Below, piece after piece: positions 13,829-25,042 of a stretch of 64,000 bases of DNA. The notes beneath the pieces were generated by a model. The model was not told where the DNA came from, made no database searches, and saw only the letters and a program-made list of their open reading frames with translations. The position numbers and the translations under genes are program-made. The DNA lies in assembly GCA_020466095.1 (NCBI GenBank), contig CM035807.1:81573666-81637665 (forward strand). The letters run 5' to 3'. This stretch comes from Chlorops oryzae. Taxonomy: Eukaryota > Arthropoda > Insecta > Diptera > Chloropidae. Numbering within the stretch: position 1 is the first letter of the stretch; every line of letters starts with the position of its first letter.

Positions 13829-14339
13829 GGAGCGAGAGAGAGAGAGAGCGAGAGAGAGAGCAAGAGAGAGAGGAGAGAAGCAGAGAGAGAGCGAGAGAAG
13901 AGGAGAGAGAGGAGAGCGAGAGAGAGAGAGCGAGAGAGAGAGAGCGAGAGAGAGGCCGAGAGAGATAGAGAGAGCGAGAGATAGAGAGAGAGCGAGAGAG
14001 AGGGAGCAGAGAGAGAGAGCGAGAGAGAGGGAGCGAGAGAGAGAGAGCGAGAGAGAGAGAGAAAGAGCGAGAGAGAGAGAGCGAGAGAGAGAGAGATAGT
14101 GAGAGAGAACGCGAAGAGAGAGAGCGAGAGCGAGAGAGAGAGCGAGAGCGAGAGAGAGAGCGAGAGCGAGAGAGAGAGAGAGAGGGAGAGCGAGGGAGAG
14201 AGAGCGAGGGAGAGAGCGAGGGAGAGAGTGCGAGAGAGAGCGAGAGGAGATATTGCGAGAGAGACATATTGGGAGAGAGAGCGAGAGCGAAGAGAGAGAG
14301 CGAGAGAGAGCGAGAGAGAGCGAGAGGAGAGAGCGAGAC

Positions 14340-14373
<34 letters not shown>
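13708..14373. repeat. GA-rich (GAGAGAGCGAGA) low-complexity tract
   Basis: About 670 bp made almost entirely of GA dinucleotides, interrupted at irregular intervals by GC (GAGAGAGCGAGAGA). It yields spurious Arg/Glu open frames on one strand and Leu/Ser frames on the other; none is likely to be a protein. Such purine-only strands can form triplex DNA, and in flies GAGAG is the core site of GAGA factor (Trl). Regulatory use here is an inference. Confidence 0.97.
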
Positions 14374-14376
<3 letters not shown>

Positions 14377-16608
14377 CGAGCATTAAAAACAACAAAGCGT
14401 CACTTGAAAATCCTGTGAAGTATGGTCTGGGAATATCTCGGGATATTCATACCATACTTCATATGCGAGAACTCGGGCCTAGCTCAGGGCTGCTATCCCA
14501 AGCCTGATTTCTCTATGACTTGGTTAATGAAAGAAAATCAGTGGATATTGCTGGATAACATGCATTAGAAAAACCATTCAGGCCGGAAGTATTGTAATAC
14601 CGCAGGGCTGAATGCACCACTGAGAGCCTTTTTGACAATATTGTTCTTTTTTTGAGTTTATCTCTTAACTCTTATGGACGAATACAATCAAACAGCGAGA
14701 ATCAATTTGAACATTATTGCAAGAGGCAGATAAAATTGGAAAAATATTAAAATTGAAATATTTATAAATACAATTCGCATGAATATTTGGCCAGAAATTA
14801 AGTGAAGGCATTTCGAGAGAATGATAAATATTGGTTTCATGTAACAATTGTTCTTACTTAATTCTTGAATTATTCAAGCGTATTGCATTGCAATTGTTCG
14901 ATAGCAGATTTTTGTCCGTCCTTATTTCTACCATTGAATAAAACGCTCGACATCCTTCCGGTTTAAGTCTTTTCCTCGGTGTCATCGGTTTTCACAGAAT
15001 TGCTTTAGTTTTGTATTTTCGATTATTTCTCTTAAATTGCTTAGCTGAATGCTTCTGGACTAAGGATAACTTGGTTGCGTTTTTTTTTCTTTATTTTTTC
15101 TATTTTTTCTATTTTTTTTTTCTTGTATTTATTCATGTGAATTTTTCGATGCAATTCCAAGGACCAATGTCGACGTGTTGGTAAGTGCCATTATGAATGC
15201 TTGTGTGTGCGTGCGTGTTTGTGTGTTTGTTCGTCCCTCAGTTTGCATGCTATATTTGAATGGCTTTTTCGGATTTGGTTTCAATCCCAATTCATGTTTA
15301 ATTCAATTGAATTTTCGTACAAGTTACAATTTACTGCAATAAAATTGCTTTTATTTCAGCTTTTATTTTCTCAAATGAGAAGGACACCACATCGAATAAA
15401 ATAAGTGCTCAAATTCGTACACGTAGAAACTTTACAGAACGCCATAATGTCAGTGGGATGTGATCGCTTCCATGTTTTTCAATAGAAATTTCAGTTTTAC
15501 TGTTGAGAATTTCAACAACATTAATTAGAAAGGACATCGGATCCTAACCGATGACGAAAGTTTTCGAAACCTTTTTGGATTTGTTTTTTTTTTTGTGTTA
15601 CTAAAGAAACAATTTAAATTATTACTATGGATTTTTTATAGATTTTTCTTTTTTTAGCAAACAGAAAGGGTCTCATTGCTCAATTAAAGGCAATCTTAAC
15701 ACAGCAGATTTCAGCTAATTCGTTTTCCTGCATTCGTCGTCCTGTGAAGGTCCTTTATTTGAATTATTTCTATTAAATTTTTAGGCGCGTCTATTGCTGT
15801 TTCTGTTAAAGTTTTTCTTCACGATAGTCTCGCGAAACCTCAAAAATTTTATTAAAAACATAAAAAAAATCTTTTTCACTACGCAAATCTCCATTGCAAA
15901 CGGATCTTTTACTTCTATAAGACCTTTAAATAAAAATAAATATAAAAAAACCAAAATTATGCGAAACATTTTTTAAGCAAGAGGAGAGAAATAACTTTGA
16001 CAGTTAATTAAAAATATACTGAAAAGCCATATACACACCTGCATGGAAAACGAGCGTCCACAGCTATGCCAGAAAAAATGTTAAAAGCAACAAATGCAAA
16101 ATGAAAAAAAAACCAAACAAAAAAACAACCGAAAACAACAATAAAAACTGCGAAGTTAAAACACAAAAGCACAGCAGACTATGTACACTTTTGGAAAACA
16201 CATCATGTCTGGGGAAAAAAAGTTTGGATCGAGCATTTTATTTATGTCAATCAACCGTGTTTGTAGCTCTTTTTTTGTTCGTCTTTTTCTTCATCATTTT
16301 CCCCCAGCGTTCATTTGTGGATCCCACAATCCCATGTGCGATCCACACAAAAATAATATTGAAAATTAATTTAAATAATTTCCATTAAGGTTTTTTTTTT
16401 CATCGACCGAAACCAGAAAAAGATACAAAAATCCGACGTCGCTAGAAGTCGCTATGAATTTTTACTTCCATTTTTTAAATTTTTATTACAATTGATTTAG
16501 TGCAGAATTTTATTTGGAAATTCTCTTTGTTTCCTGCGAAAATAGAGCTTTTACACTGAGCGAACGTAGCCATGATTTGTTTTAAAGAGTACAATTGTTA
16601 TACACATA
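14374..16608. other. Gene-free region with one perfect-looking short hairpin
   Basis: AT-rich non-coding sequence. A compact hairpin at 14414-14463 is described separately. A GT-rich patch (about 15200-15232) and several T and A runs are present. No coding domain was recognised. Confidence 0.45.
14414..14463. repeat. Short inverted repeat (hairpin)
   Basis: GAAGTATGGT at 14417-14426 pairs with ACCATACTTC at 14451-14460, and GAATATC pairs with GATATTC further in. Together they give a stem of about 20-23 bp with a small bulge and a three- to four-base loop. It starts about 40 bp after the GA tract. It could be a structured RNA, a palindromic protein site or chance. The loop is unusually short for a microRNA precursor. 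Confidence 0.6.
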
Positions 16609-16733
16609 CTACGTTTATGCGTACCTTTAAATCGCGATTTCCTGATCGCGAGTTAGCTTACCCATCGTTTACGCGGCAACTAATTCGCGATTTGTGTCTG
16701 AGCTAAATCATGATATCAATACACGATTTATTT

Positions 16734-16980
16734 CTGTGGTCTTATGGAAGAGTAGCTTAAGTCGACTTAAGCTTAAAATGAGTTATTAATACAACTGAAT
16801 TCCCTTCAAAGAGACGCATCAATAGGTAAAACCCTTGTCTTCGTAACATTCTTCTAGGAAAAGTTATTCAAGAAATAAAGTTCCGTTTGACATGGGAAGG
16901 TATATGAAATGTAAAACTTTAAAGCTCTTTTTCTCGAAACAGCATTTTTCGACTTAAGCTACTCTTCCATAAGACCACAG
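16734..16980. mobile_element. Nested MITE with 31-bp perfect terminal inverted repeats
   Basis: The first 31 bp, starting CTGTGGTCTTATGGAAGAGT, recur exactly inverted at 16950-16980. ATTT occurs directly outside both ends (16730-16733 and 16981-16984) and may be the target duplication. The 247-bp element has no coding capacity and sits inside the larger 16609-18027 element. Confidence 0.75.
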
Positions 16981-17104
16981 ATTTGATAGCTCGCGAGTTA
17001 TTTTTGAGCTGTTGCCACCTAAATTATTAAATTTTGTAAATTTAAAATTATGGTAGCGTTTAGTTCGTTCGTTCGCTGAAATCAAGTTTTAGTACGTATT
17101 CTAT

Positions 17105-17821
17105 TGAGTCAAAATTTCTTAAACGGGCCACTAAAAATCGACTATTAGATTTTAGTATATCTATTAACATATTTTGGTAGCTTTATAGGTTAAAAGTAAG
17201 AAAAAAAAGTTTTTTTGGGAAATTTTTTTTTTTTTCAAAAAGTTAATAGGGACTGAAAATTTTGAGTACTTTTTTTTTAAACTACAATATATCAGCAAAT
17301 AATAAATGAATTTCATTGAAAATTGGGTTGTATGTTAAGGAAAAGTAGAGGAACAAAAAAAAATTATTTCATAAAAAAAAAAAAAATTTGTTTATAAATA
17401 ATTAATTAAACAATAAACAAATGGAAATTTAACTATCTTCTCCGTGTTGTAGGAGAAATTTGTTTTTACAAAAATGTTCTTTAAAATATCAACTAAGATA
17501 TTGTAGAAAAAAATTTTAGTGCTCTCTTACCGAAACAACTTTCTGAGCGATTTAATATGCTACATATACAGCGGCCAAGGCGCACGAGCTACGCCGAGCG
17601 CTGCATCTGACGCTTCCGAACATACTTCTACCCTCTGCTGCGTCAGATGCAGCGCTGAGCGTAGCTCGTGCGCCTTGGCCGCTGTATATGTAGCATATTA
17701 AATCGCTCAGAAAGTTGTTTCGGTAAGAGAGCACTAAAATTTTTTTCTACAATATCTTTGTTGATATTTTAAAGAACATTTTTGTAAAAACAAATTTCTC
17801 CGTTTAAGAAATTTTGACTCA
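17105..17821. mobile_element. Foldback element / long hairpin with 162-bp arms
   Basis: Bases 17452-17613 are repeated inverted at 17640-17801 with only three mismatches, separated by a 26-nt loop. The outermost 22 bp of the right arm (17800-17821, complement TGAGTCAAAATTTCTTAAAC...) pair with 17105-17126. The left arm is therefore interrupted by 325-330 bp of AT-rich DNA (17127-17451). Two mirrored 60-residue open frames in the arms are by-products of the palindrome. As DNA it is a foldback transposon; transcribed, it would form a long double-stranded hairpin RNA. Confidence 0.85.
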
Positions 17822-18029
17822 TTACAAGAAAATAAATGGTTACAATAAAAAAGAACAGAAAAAAGAAACGAAAATAGAATATTAATGCTGCCATGCATAT
17901 ACACATTTTTTTTTTTTGCATGGTAACTAGGTGCGTCTTAAATCGTGATATAACACATTTCGCATAAACGGATACTTATTTAAATCGTGATTTATTTAAA
18001 TCATGATTTGCTGCCGCATAAACGTAGTA

Positions 18030-19031
18030 ATAGTCCTTTTGATTTTCGAGCAGAACAAAATATTTCAAAAGAGAAATGGTTGAGTCAACAAAATTTTTGG
18101 TGGATTTGAAAGGAAATATGTTTAATTACAGTTCTCTACGTTCGGTATAATTCTCATTTGTTTTATAAAATAGGACATTCGATGGCTATTTTTCGGGGTA
18201 ATGTTCAACAGAGGGCTCTGTGGCCATATGCTTTGAACGTTAAATAAATTTGCTTTTAAATTTCTTCTCTTATAGGTATTTTAGTAATTTTTTTTATTTG
18301 ATTTTAAAAATAGTCTTGTCATTTCAACTATGCCCGTGGTTAGTTCAAGAATTTAAATTTTAATCCATTTTTGAAAATTATCATGTCAATTCAACCTGAA
18401 ACATAGTTGATTCAAAGGGAAAAATCTTTATTTTTTCCAGCAAGAAAATTGTTAAAATTCAAAATATTTCTTATTAAAGCCGTTTTGTATGTTTTTATTT
18501 TTGAATTAACCAATTTTCTGGTTGATTGTTTTCTCTGTGTATGCTTATTTATTAATCAATTTCAGCGTCTAGGCTTAGGCGATTTTTTTTACTAAAATGA
18601 GATGGATGTTGTTCATTTAGCTTTGTTAATTTAACAAAAAGGGAATTTTTCAAAATTGAAAATGAGCTGACAAAATTTGTACGAAACATGTGTGCCGAAA
18701 TTTGAAAAATTTGCCCATTTTTTATTTAGGTTCGGAAATGGTTATAACCTCTTTACAGGTTTTGCCGAGGATAACATGTCGACGAAATACGAAGAAATAA
18801 TGAAAGACATAATACTAAGATGCAAATATTTATTTATATATTTTTAAGCCTGCTAAGATTTGTTTCTAAGAAACTCACTTGAAAATTGGAAATTTTACGA
18901 TGGAAAAATTTCCAAAAGGCAATTAATAAAACTGAAAAAATTTCCCTATAGATTGATGTGTTAAAGTTTAACGCGAAATATAAAATATAGTTCGACCAAT
19001 TAATTTTCATGAGGACCACGTAATTCTACCA
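18030..19031. other. Gene-free region
   Basis: AT-rich sequence between two inverted-repeat elements. No coding domain, TIR pair or RNA gene was recognised. Confidence 0.4.
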
Positions 19032-20025
19032 CCCCTTATTCATAATCAAATTCAAACTTTAAAACATTATTTAAATGTCAAATTTCCATACAAAAATTGA
19101 ATTTAAACAATGCACAGTGGTTTAAAATCCAGTTTTTGAGGAATTTAATCAAAATTTCAACCATTTCGTTTCGTCATTTCGCCATTTGATTACCAAAAGT
19201 TCCATTACGTTACAATTGAATAAAAAGTTGCCCGGTGAAAACCAGGTTTTAGGCGAACAGCTGACAAAGTCATTGTTTTGAATTCTCTGTTTGTTGAAGT
19301 TTGATGTAGTGAAAGAATGCTTAAAGTAGAAAGCCGTAGAAAGAGAATAAACGTAAAAGAAGTTTGTATTAAATATGGAAAATATTAATGAAGGTATGGA
19401 GATTTGCAATATTGTTTTAGTTTGTGAAAATAGTTGTCACAGTTGGGGTATTGCGTTGTTTAAATATGTCGTCTTTTATACACAAATTTGTTAATAATTT
19501 TTGTGTTCAGTGGAGCTGATTTCACGAGGTTCCAAGGGGTTCCACGATATATATATATTTTCTGAAAGGTTATTTTGTGTGCTTTTACATGAGTGTAATA
19601 TAATATTTCTTGCGTCCGTTCAAGTCCGCTGCTAAAATTTCACTTTATTTAGTAGGAGAAAGGCTAAAAATTTCGATATTTCCAAAATTTGGATTGAGAA
19701 AAAACATGACCCTACTGTGGCCGATTTTGATGAAATTCTCAGGGTGGGTTTATAGTGTTATTTTTTAGAGTTGGGCAAAATTTTAAGGAGTTCCGACAAA
19801 AAATGAAAGTTTTATATGAAAAAAACTTTTTGGGGTGTATGGGAGGTGGGTAATGGGCGTGGCCGATTGTGATGAAACTTTCATATTTTATTAATATTAC
19901 CAAGAGAAATACATGTGCGAAAATTTATTGCTCTACAGCCACTCTTTCTATTTTATTCCTCGAAAACTGGATATTAAACCACTGTGCAATGTTTGAAATT
20001 TAAAGTTTGAGTATGAATAAGGGGG
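19032..20025. mobile_element. Long-TIR DNA element, about 1 kb, non-autonomous
   Basis: Both ends begin CCCCTTATTCATA and continue for about 100 bp as imperfect inverted repeats, including the shared block CAATGCACAGTGGTTTAA near 19110-19130 and its complement near 19977-19990. The left end carries about 36 bp not found on the right. A short ATG frame at 19375-19393 runs into a GTATGG donor-like site, which might be the first exon of a parental transposase gene. The rest of a transposase is missing. No clean target duplication was identified, so the superfamily is open. Confidence 0.65.
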
Positions 20026-21623
20026 TTAACATTTGTTCGGGCAAAAAGTTATTTTTTGGCAGTCGAAAAAAACCCGAAAATGATTCTGTTTATTATCAAA
20101 ATAATAAAATAGTAATTCAAATAAACTTAGCTACAGTAATTTTAATCTTCTCAAATTCTTCAAAATGTGCTACACTTTTGTTGTCCGTTTCCACGAACCT
20201 TCTGAAAAATTAGCTGCAAACAGCTGCTCTCGCATTTACTTTTAATAAAAGTTCGCCTCATAGGGAAGTAAAGCTAAAAAGTCGGATGCAACCCTGTGCA
20301 CTCAATAATCTTCGTTTACTTGCCAGCTCAGTATAAGTCAAAGTGGGATACTTACTTCCAAGAAATTTTCGGAAGCTTGAGGAGCTTAAATTCCCATTGT
20401 GATCTCATTTAGTTTATAAATCTTTTTATGGTTGAGAAACAAAGACCATAAATGGAAATCAGAATCCTAGGGCAACATCTATTAAGGATGTATATATTCA
20501 AGTGGGTTCAATTCCTCGCCATTCTCATCACAGTCGATAATTTTATGAGAATTAAGGAAACGCAGCCGAAACAATTAAAAACGACATATGTCCAGCCATT
20601 ATTTATTTAAAAACATTATCCTTAAGGAAAAATCCTGACTATTTTTTTTTTTTTTTTTTTTGTGAGCCGAACAACTACCATATAAAGCGTTCGTGATCCT
20701 TAAACGTCTTTAATTAAGAGAATGTAAACCAAAATCCGCTTGACCGTGTACACGGTAACATGTTGAGCCTCGAGCGCACGAAATGAATAAAAATCACGGC
20801 CGCAATATGCGTTTATCATAATTAAGGCGACCGAAGGAGAGCTGCGAAAGGCGTTAAGCAAACAGTGAAAAATCAGTAAGCGGGGCATTTAAAAGTTGCA
20901 GGAATCTGTATAACATTTTTACGCCTTTTTAAAATGTTCTCTTCGAAACTCTTTATTTAAAACATTTTCTTTTATCAAAATTACTGTGGAAGAAAACGTT
21001 CGCACGCGGCATACTTTTAGGGGATTCACACTTTTCACACGTAAATATCACAATATCATACAACTTTCAATAGTTATATTAGACGAGGTCTCAAAATGGT
21101 TGCAATATTTTATGCTGGCATGCAAGCTTAATGGTCAAAAGGAAAGTTATAATTGTTGTCGGATTCCTTTTTCCGGTTTCATGGCTGTCAGTATTTATTT
21201 TTTTTGTAAAAAGAAGATTAAATGAGTAATTTTAAAAGAATTTAAGTCAACAATTATTGGTCAATTGATCTTCCATATGGCATGTGAATAACCGATAAAC
21301 CGATCTGAAATAATTTGTCTGTACATCACGACATGAAATTAAAATTTCATTAATTATTGATTTAATGTTATGGAACGAACATGCAACATGTACTTTTATT
21401 AATAGTCAATTTAAAAGTCAAACATTTCACTCATTAATGAATCCATTGAAGAAATTAAATTTGTTTAGACTTTAATCAAAAGAACATGAATGTCGAGGAT
21501 AAAATAAAACGTCTTACATAAGGAAGATTGAACCTTGATAAGTGTCTTAAAAAGTGTGCGTTGAATGTACGAGGAAAGCTATACCTACAACACAAATATT
21601 CACGATGGAAGTGGGATTAGAAC
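20026..21623. other. Gene-free region
   Basis: AT-rich sequence with a 20-nt T run near 20642-20661 and one inverted copy of the dispersed motif (21009-21023). No supported gene. Confidence 0.4.
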
Positions 21624-21645
21624 GGAGGCCATCTTTATTTTGAAT

Positions 21646-21836
21646 AGGTTAGGTTAGGTTAGTGTCGTTGCCACCAAGGGTGAAACACTGAGTCCTCACA
21701 TGGGCCCGTTGTGATGCTACGCAAAATGGGACAACAAAGAAAACCAGAAACTGAAAAAACGACACAAAACATCCACGACCTCAGCTGGAAGTTGAACCCA
21801 AAACCTCTCGTTGGCATCTTAACCAACCAACGTCAT
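21646..21836 (-). mobile_element. tRNA-derived SINE
   Basis: Read on the minus strand, it starts with a tRNA-like head: box-A-like GTTGGTTAAG (complement of about 21818-21832) and box-B-like GGGTTCAACTTCC (complement of 21787-21799). It ends in a CCTAA-type repeat tail (21646-21661). Flanking sequences 21624-21645 and 21837-21858 match at about 18 of 22 positions, an aged target-site duplication of the length made by LINE-type retroposition. The body word GGGCCCGTTGTGATGCTAC resembles GGCCCATTGTGATACCAC at 62785-62802, so the family is dispersed in this genome. Confidence 0.7.
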
Positions 21837-22703
21837 GGAGGAAATCTTGATTTTGAGTAACTTTAAAAATAAATTTCTTCATTAATTAAAGTCAATTTTA
21901 AAAGAGTCTTATGTCAAAAATTGAATTTTTTTCTCTGAATTACACTCAAGGTTTTTGCAGCCTCTAATGGACACGACTGAACACAACAGTTTTATTTGGA
22001 GATGATAAGTTGCATCGATAAAGCGCCACAAAGAAACACAGCGGCTCCCCCATCTTTATTCTTTCAAATCAATTACTGGCTAGGCCGATGTTCTTTGACT
22101 TTTCACCATTACATAGCAAAGTTTATTGAGATAAAAAATGTGCACAAAGGAAACGAAAATTCAATTGCTTAATGTACCACAACATTGCACACTCAATGAC
22201 ACATGTAGACGAACATATATACAACTATCTCAACTTGTGTAAGGAAAACCTCGAAGGATACGTTCCGTTCGCTTCCGGTTGACACAAAATGTTTTGTCTC
22301 CCACAAAGTAGTGAAAATAACTTCCGGTTTTTCAATTCGTACATTATTTTGATATTTATTTCATTTTTATTTCCGTTGTTTCCATTTTTGTTTTCGTTTT
22401 CATTTTCATTGAGATTTTTGTTTTCGTTTTGTTTTCTTTTTCATCCTTGTTTATTTTTTTTTGTTTTGTTTTTTGCTGCACATTGCCGTTTGACCCGAAT
22501 GCAAGTAGGCGAATAAAGCAAATTGACTCTAAATGGAGGAGAAACAAAGAGGAAGACTTGCCGAATGTTTTGTTGTGAATTGTCGAAACAATGCTCAACA
22601 TCACGCTGATGCAATTGCTGTTTGCACAAAATTGTTATGTTGCCATATTTGTGGTTAAATGTTAACACATATTTGTACAGCATGTTTCTTTGTGTTGCAG
22701 CGA

Positions 22704-22756
22704 GCACACCAGCACACCAGCACACACACACACACACACGCACACACGCACATACA
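22704..22756. repeat. (CA)n microsatellite
   Basis: A CACACCAG triplication leads into an uninterrupted run of CA dinucleotides and then CACACG variants. The apparent protein frames across it are low-complexity artefacts. Confidence 0.9.
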
Positions 22757-23769
22757 CTTAAGTGCACATACCGATGCACTTCGGAACAGGGACGTGCTTG
22801 TATCTAGATAGCTATGTACGTATTTTGTTGTATCTTATTAGACTTTCGTGTTGTTAAACAAGATGAAGACATGTCCTTTGATCGAAAAGTTGTTGAGATT
22901 TTGAGAAGCTTATTTTAAGTTTATTTTTCTTATCTTAGGACAGACCACAACAGCATTGTTTTGCTTTATAATAGAATTAAAGTTGAAATTAGATAATGGC
23001 GGACAAGAGAGAAAGAATGATGGGAATCTGAAGGACTTGTTCAAAGAAAATTTAGCCGGAAATCAAGAATGATCATATAAATGAGTAACTTGAAAATGAA
23101 GTTCCAATTTCGAATATTGTGGACCTGATATTTTCGGGTAGAACCTGCCTTATTCTGGGAAATTTTATTTCCATATTGATTGAATAAGAAGTCGATTTTG
23201 TTATGCTGACTAGTTAGCTATTGGATCGTATGCATAAGCATAAGATGGATCTCCAACTTGAGTCAATTGAGATAAAGCTTAAGTAGGTTCTTAATTTTAA
23301 ACTCATAGATCAAATATTCTTTTTGCATATCAAACTAAGCAAAACTCGAGAGAAATGCCAAATCTCATCGTCATGCATGCGAGCCATTGAGTATCTTTTG
23401 CATCTTGTGATAGCGAATTATCCTTTGAATGAACGTATAGAATTCACTATGCGGCAGAATGATATGGAATCTACTCATCTTCAGATCGTAATATCTTTCT
23501 CCATCAAGAAACGTGATAAAAATTTTGTTTGATTTCAACCTGAAATAATCTCAGACCCGATCAGTTGAAAAAATGTATAAAATCAAATATTCTTTCACAT
23601 TTCATTCTTTTCACAAGGGATTATGAGCTATTTTGATAAATACCTATTGAAATTGAAAGAGGCAAGACAAATGCAGTAGATGAAACGGGCAGCTTTCTAA
23701 AGGAGAGAGAAAAATAACCTTTTATATATTAAAAATTGCGTCTTAATTCATCAAGGCGCAATACTCAAA

Positions 23770-23794
23770 CAATAATAATAATAATAATAATAAT
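23770..23794. repeat. (AAT)n microsatellite
   Basis: Eight uninterrupted AAT units. Confidence 0.9.
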
Positions 23795-25019
23795 ATCCTT
23801 TTATATATTTATCGTCAACGGAATTGAAAGGCCTTTCACCCACAGCTAATCGCTCTTTTGAAATGAGCATATGAGACCTTCATATGACTGAAATGTTTTA
23901 TGAATATTTCTTGTCATCCTTTGAAGGCTTTGTTACCTCTTATTCTATTTTCATGGTCTGTTAATTAAAATCAAATCAAAGAAGAATTTAAAAAAAAGGA
24001 GCGTGTGTGTTGTAAGGTCGTGTCAGCGACTTGTCAAGTGCAGACATGAAATTTTTATTTATTTTTTTAAGGCTTCAGCACGAGATGAATAAAAATGTTA
24101 ATCCGCATTTTATTCATCATACGAAAATTTTTATAAAGGATATTTTGTAAATTGAAGGGAAAACATGTGGGTGCCATTTACAAAAAAAAAAAAAAATATT
24201 ATTTTTTTGTATTTTTTATTTATTTATTTTTTTGAAAGATGCTGGCTCGGAAATAAAGAACTCCTGTTCGTCATTAAACGCTTTTGAATTGAAATGAATA
24301 GGAAAATTATTTAAGCTCGCCATTGAAGGTTAGGGCTATGAGCAATCAGAATGTTTGCATATTATGACCTCTTCCACGACCATTGCCATAGCTTTTATTA
24401 CCTTCATATTTTCTATTTTCTATTCTTTGTGTTTTTTTTTGTTTATGCGACTCAATTATCCAAATTACCATCTTCGCTGGAAATTTATGTGCAGCACATT
24501 TCAATGCCAAAGCTTAAAGCTGTTGGGTACTTTGATCGTGGACGACGAGCTCGAATGCAACGTCAGTGGAAGGAACACCGACATGCTTAGCATAGAGACA
24601 CTTCTCGCATAGACCTTTGTGCAGTATTTTATTTAATTTTTTATTCTTTTTAAATTTTTTATTTTCTTATAAATGTATATATTCTTCACACTCCATAGAG
24701 CACGCCATAGAACGGAATACGTAATACGTGTGTGGGAGCGGAGCCCGAAATGGGGGGAGATCTGTGCAAGTTGCAATGATGCAAGACGGCGGTGTATGCC
24801 ACATTGACTTGAAAATGCAGTAATTTCGAAGAAAACGCAACACGCCACTTCGTTTCGAAAATATTCTATTTTCTGCTGTGTTCGCCTAAATTTATGCTAT
24901 TTTATTTTATTTTTTTTCGCTCACCAGCGTATTCCGTTCGAAAAATCCTTCTTGAGATATGCATGCGAGACTGAACGCTTCGTGTGTGGGTGCTTGTGCC
25001 TTCGCTGGTGTTTGTGATT

Positions 25020-25042
25020 GAGTGTGTGTGTGTGTGTGTGTA
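25020..25042. repeat. (TG)n microsatellite
   Basis: About eleven TG units. A CCTG tetranucleotide run follows at about 25483-25504 and a GGAAC/GAAAC pentamer patch at 25165-25205. Confidence 0.9.

Larger units (their letters stand above)
16609..18027. mobile_element. Composite inverted-repeat element with nested insertions
   Basis: The outer ends read CTACGTTTATGCG (16609) and its complement CGCATAAACGTAG (ending 18027), each next to a TA that would be the target duplication (16607-16608 and 18028-18029). Both ends carry subterminal words of the type AAATCGCGATTT/AAATCATGATTT and a second CGTTTA(C/T)GCG. This pattern is typical of repeated transposase-binding sites in non-autonomous DNA elements. 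Two further inverted-repeat elements lie inside (16734-16980 and 17105-17821). No transposase is encoded. The superfamily is uncertain; TA duplication fits Tc1/mariner-like elements. Confidence 0.6.

Noticed and set aside
13643..14395. Long Arg/Glu and Leu/Ser open frames across the GA tract
   Set aside because: They are translations of the GAGAGC low-complexity repeat in several frames of both strands; no protein family is indicated.
17519..17734. Two 60-codon frames of nearly identical protein on opposite strands
   Set aside because: They mirror each other because the DNA is a palindrome; there is no independent evidence of coding.
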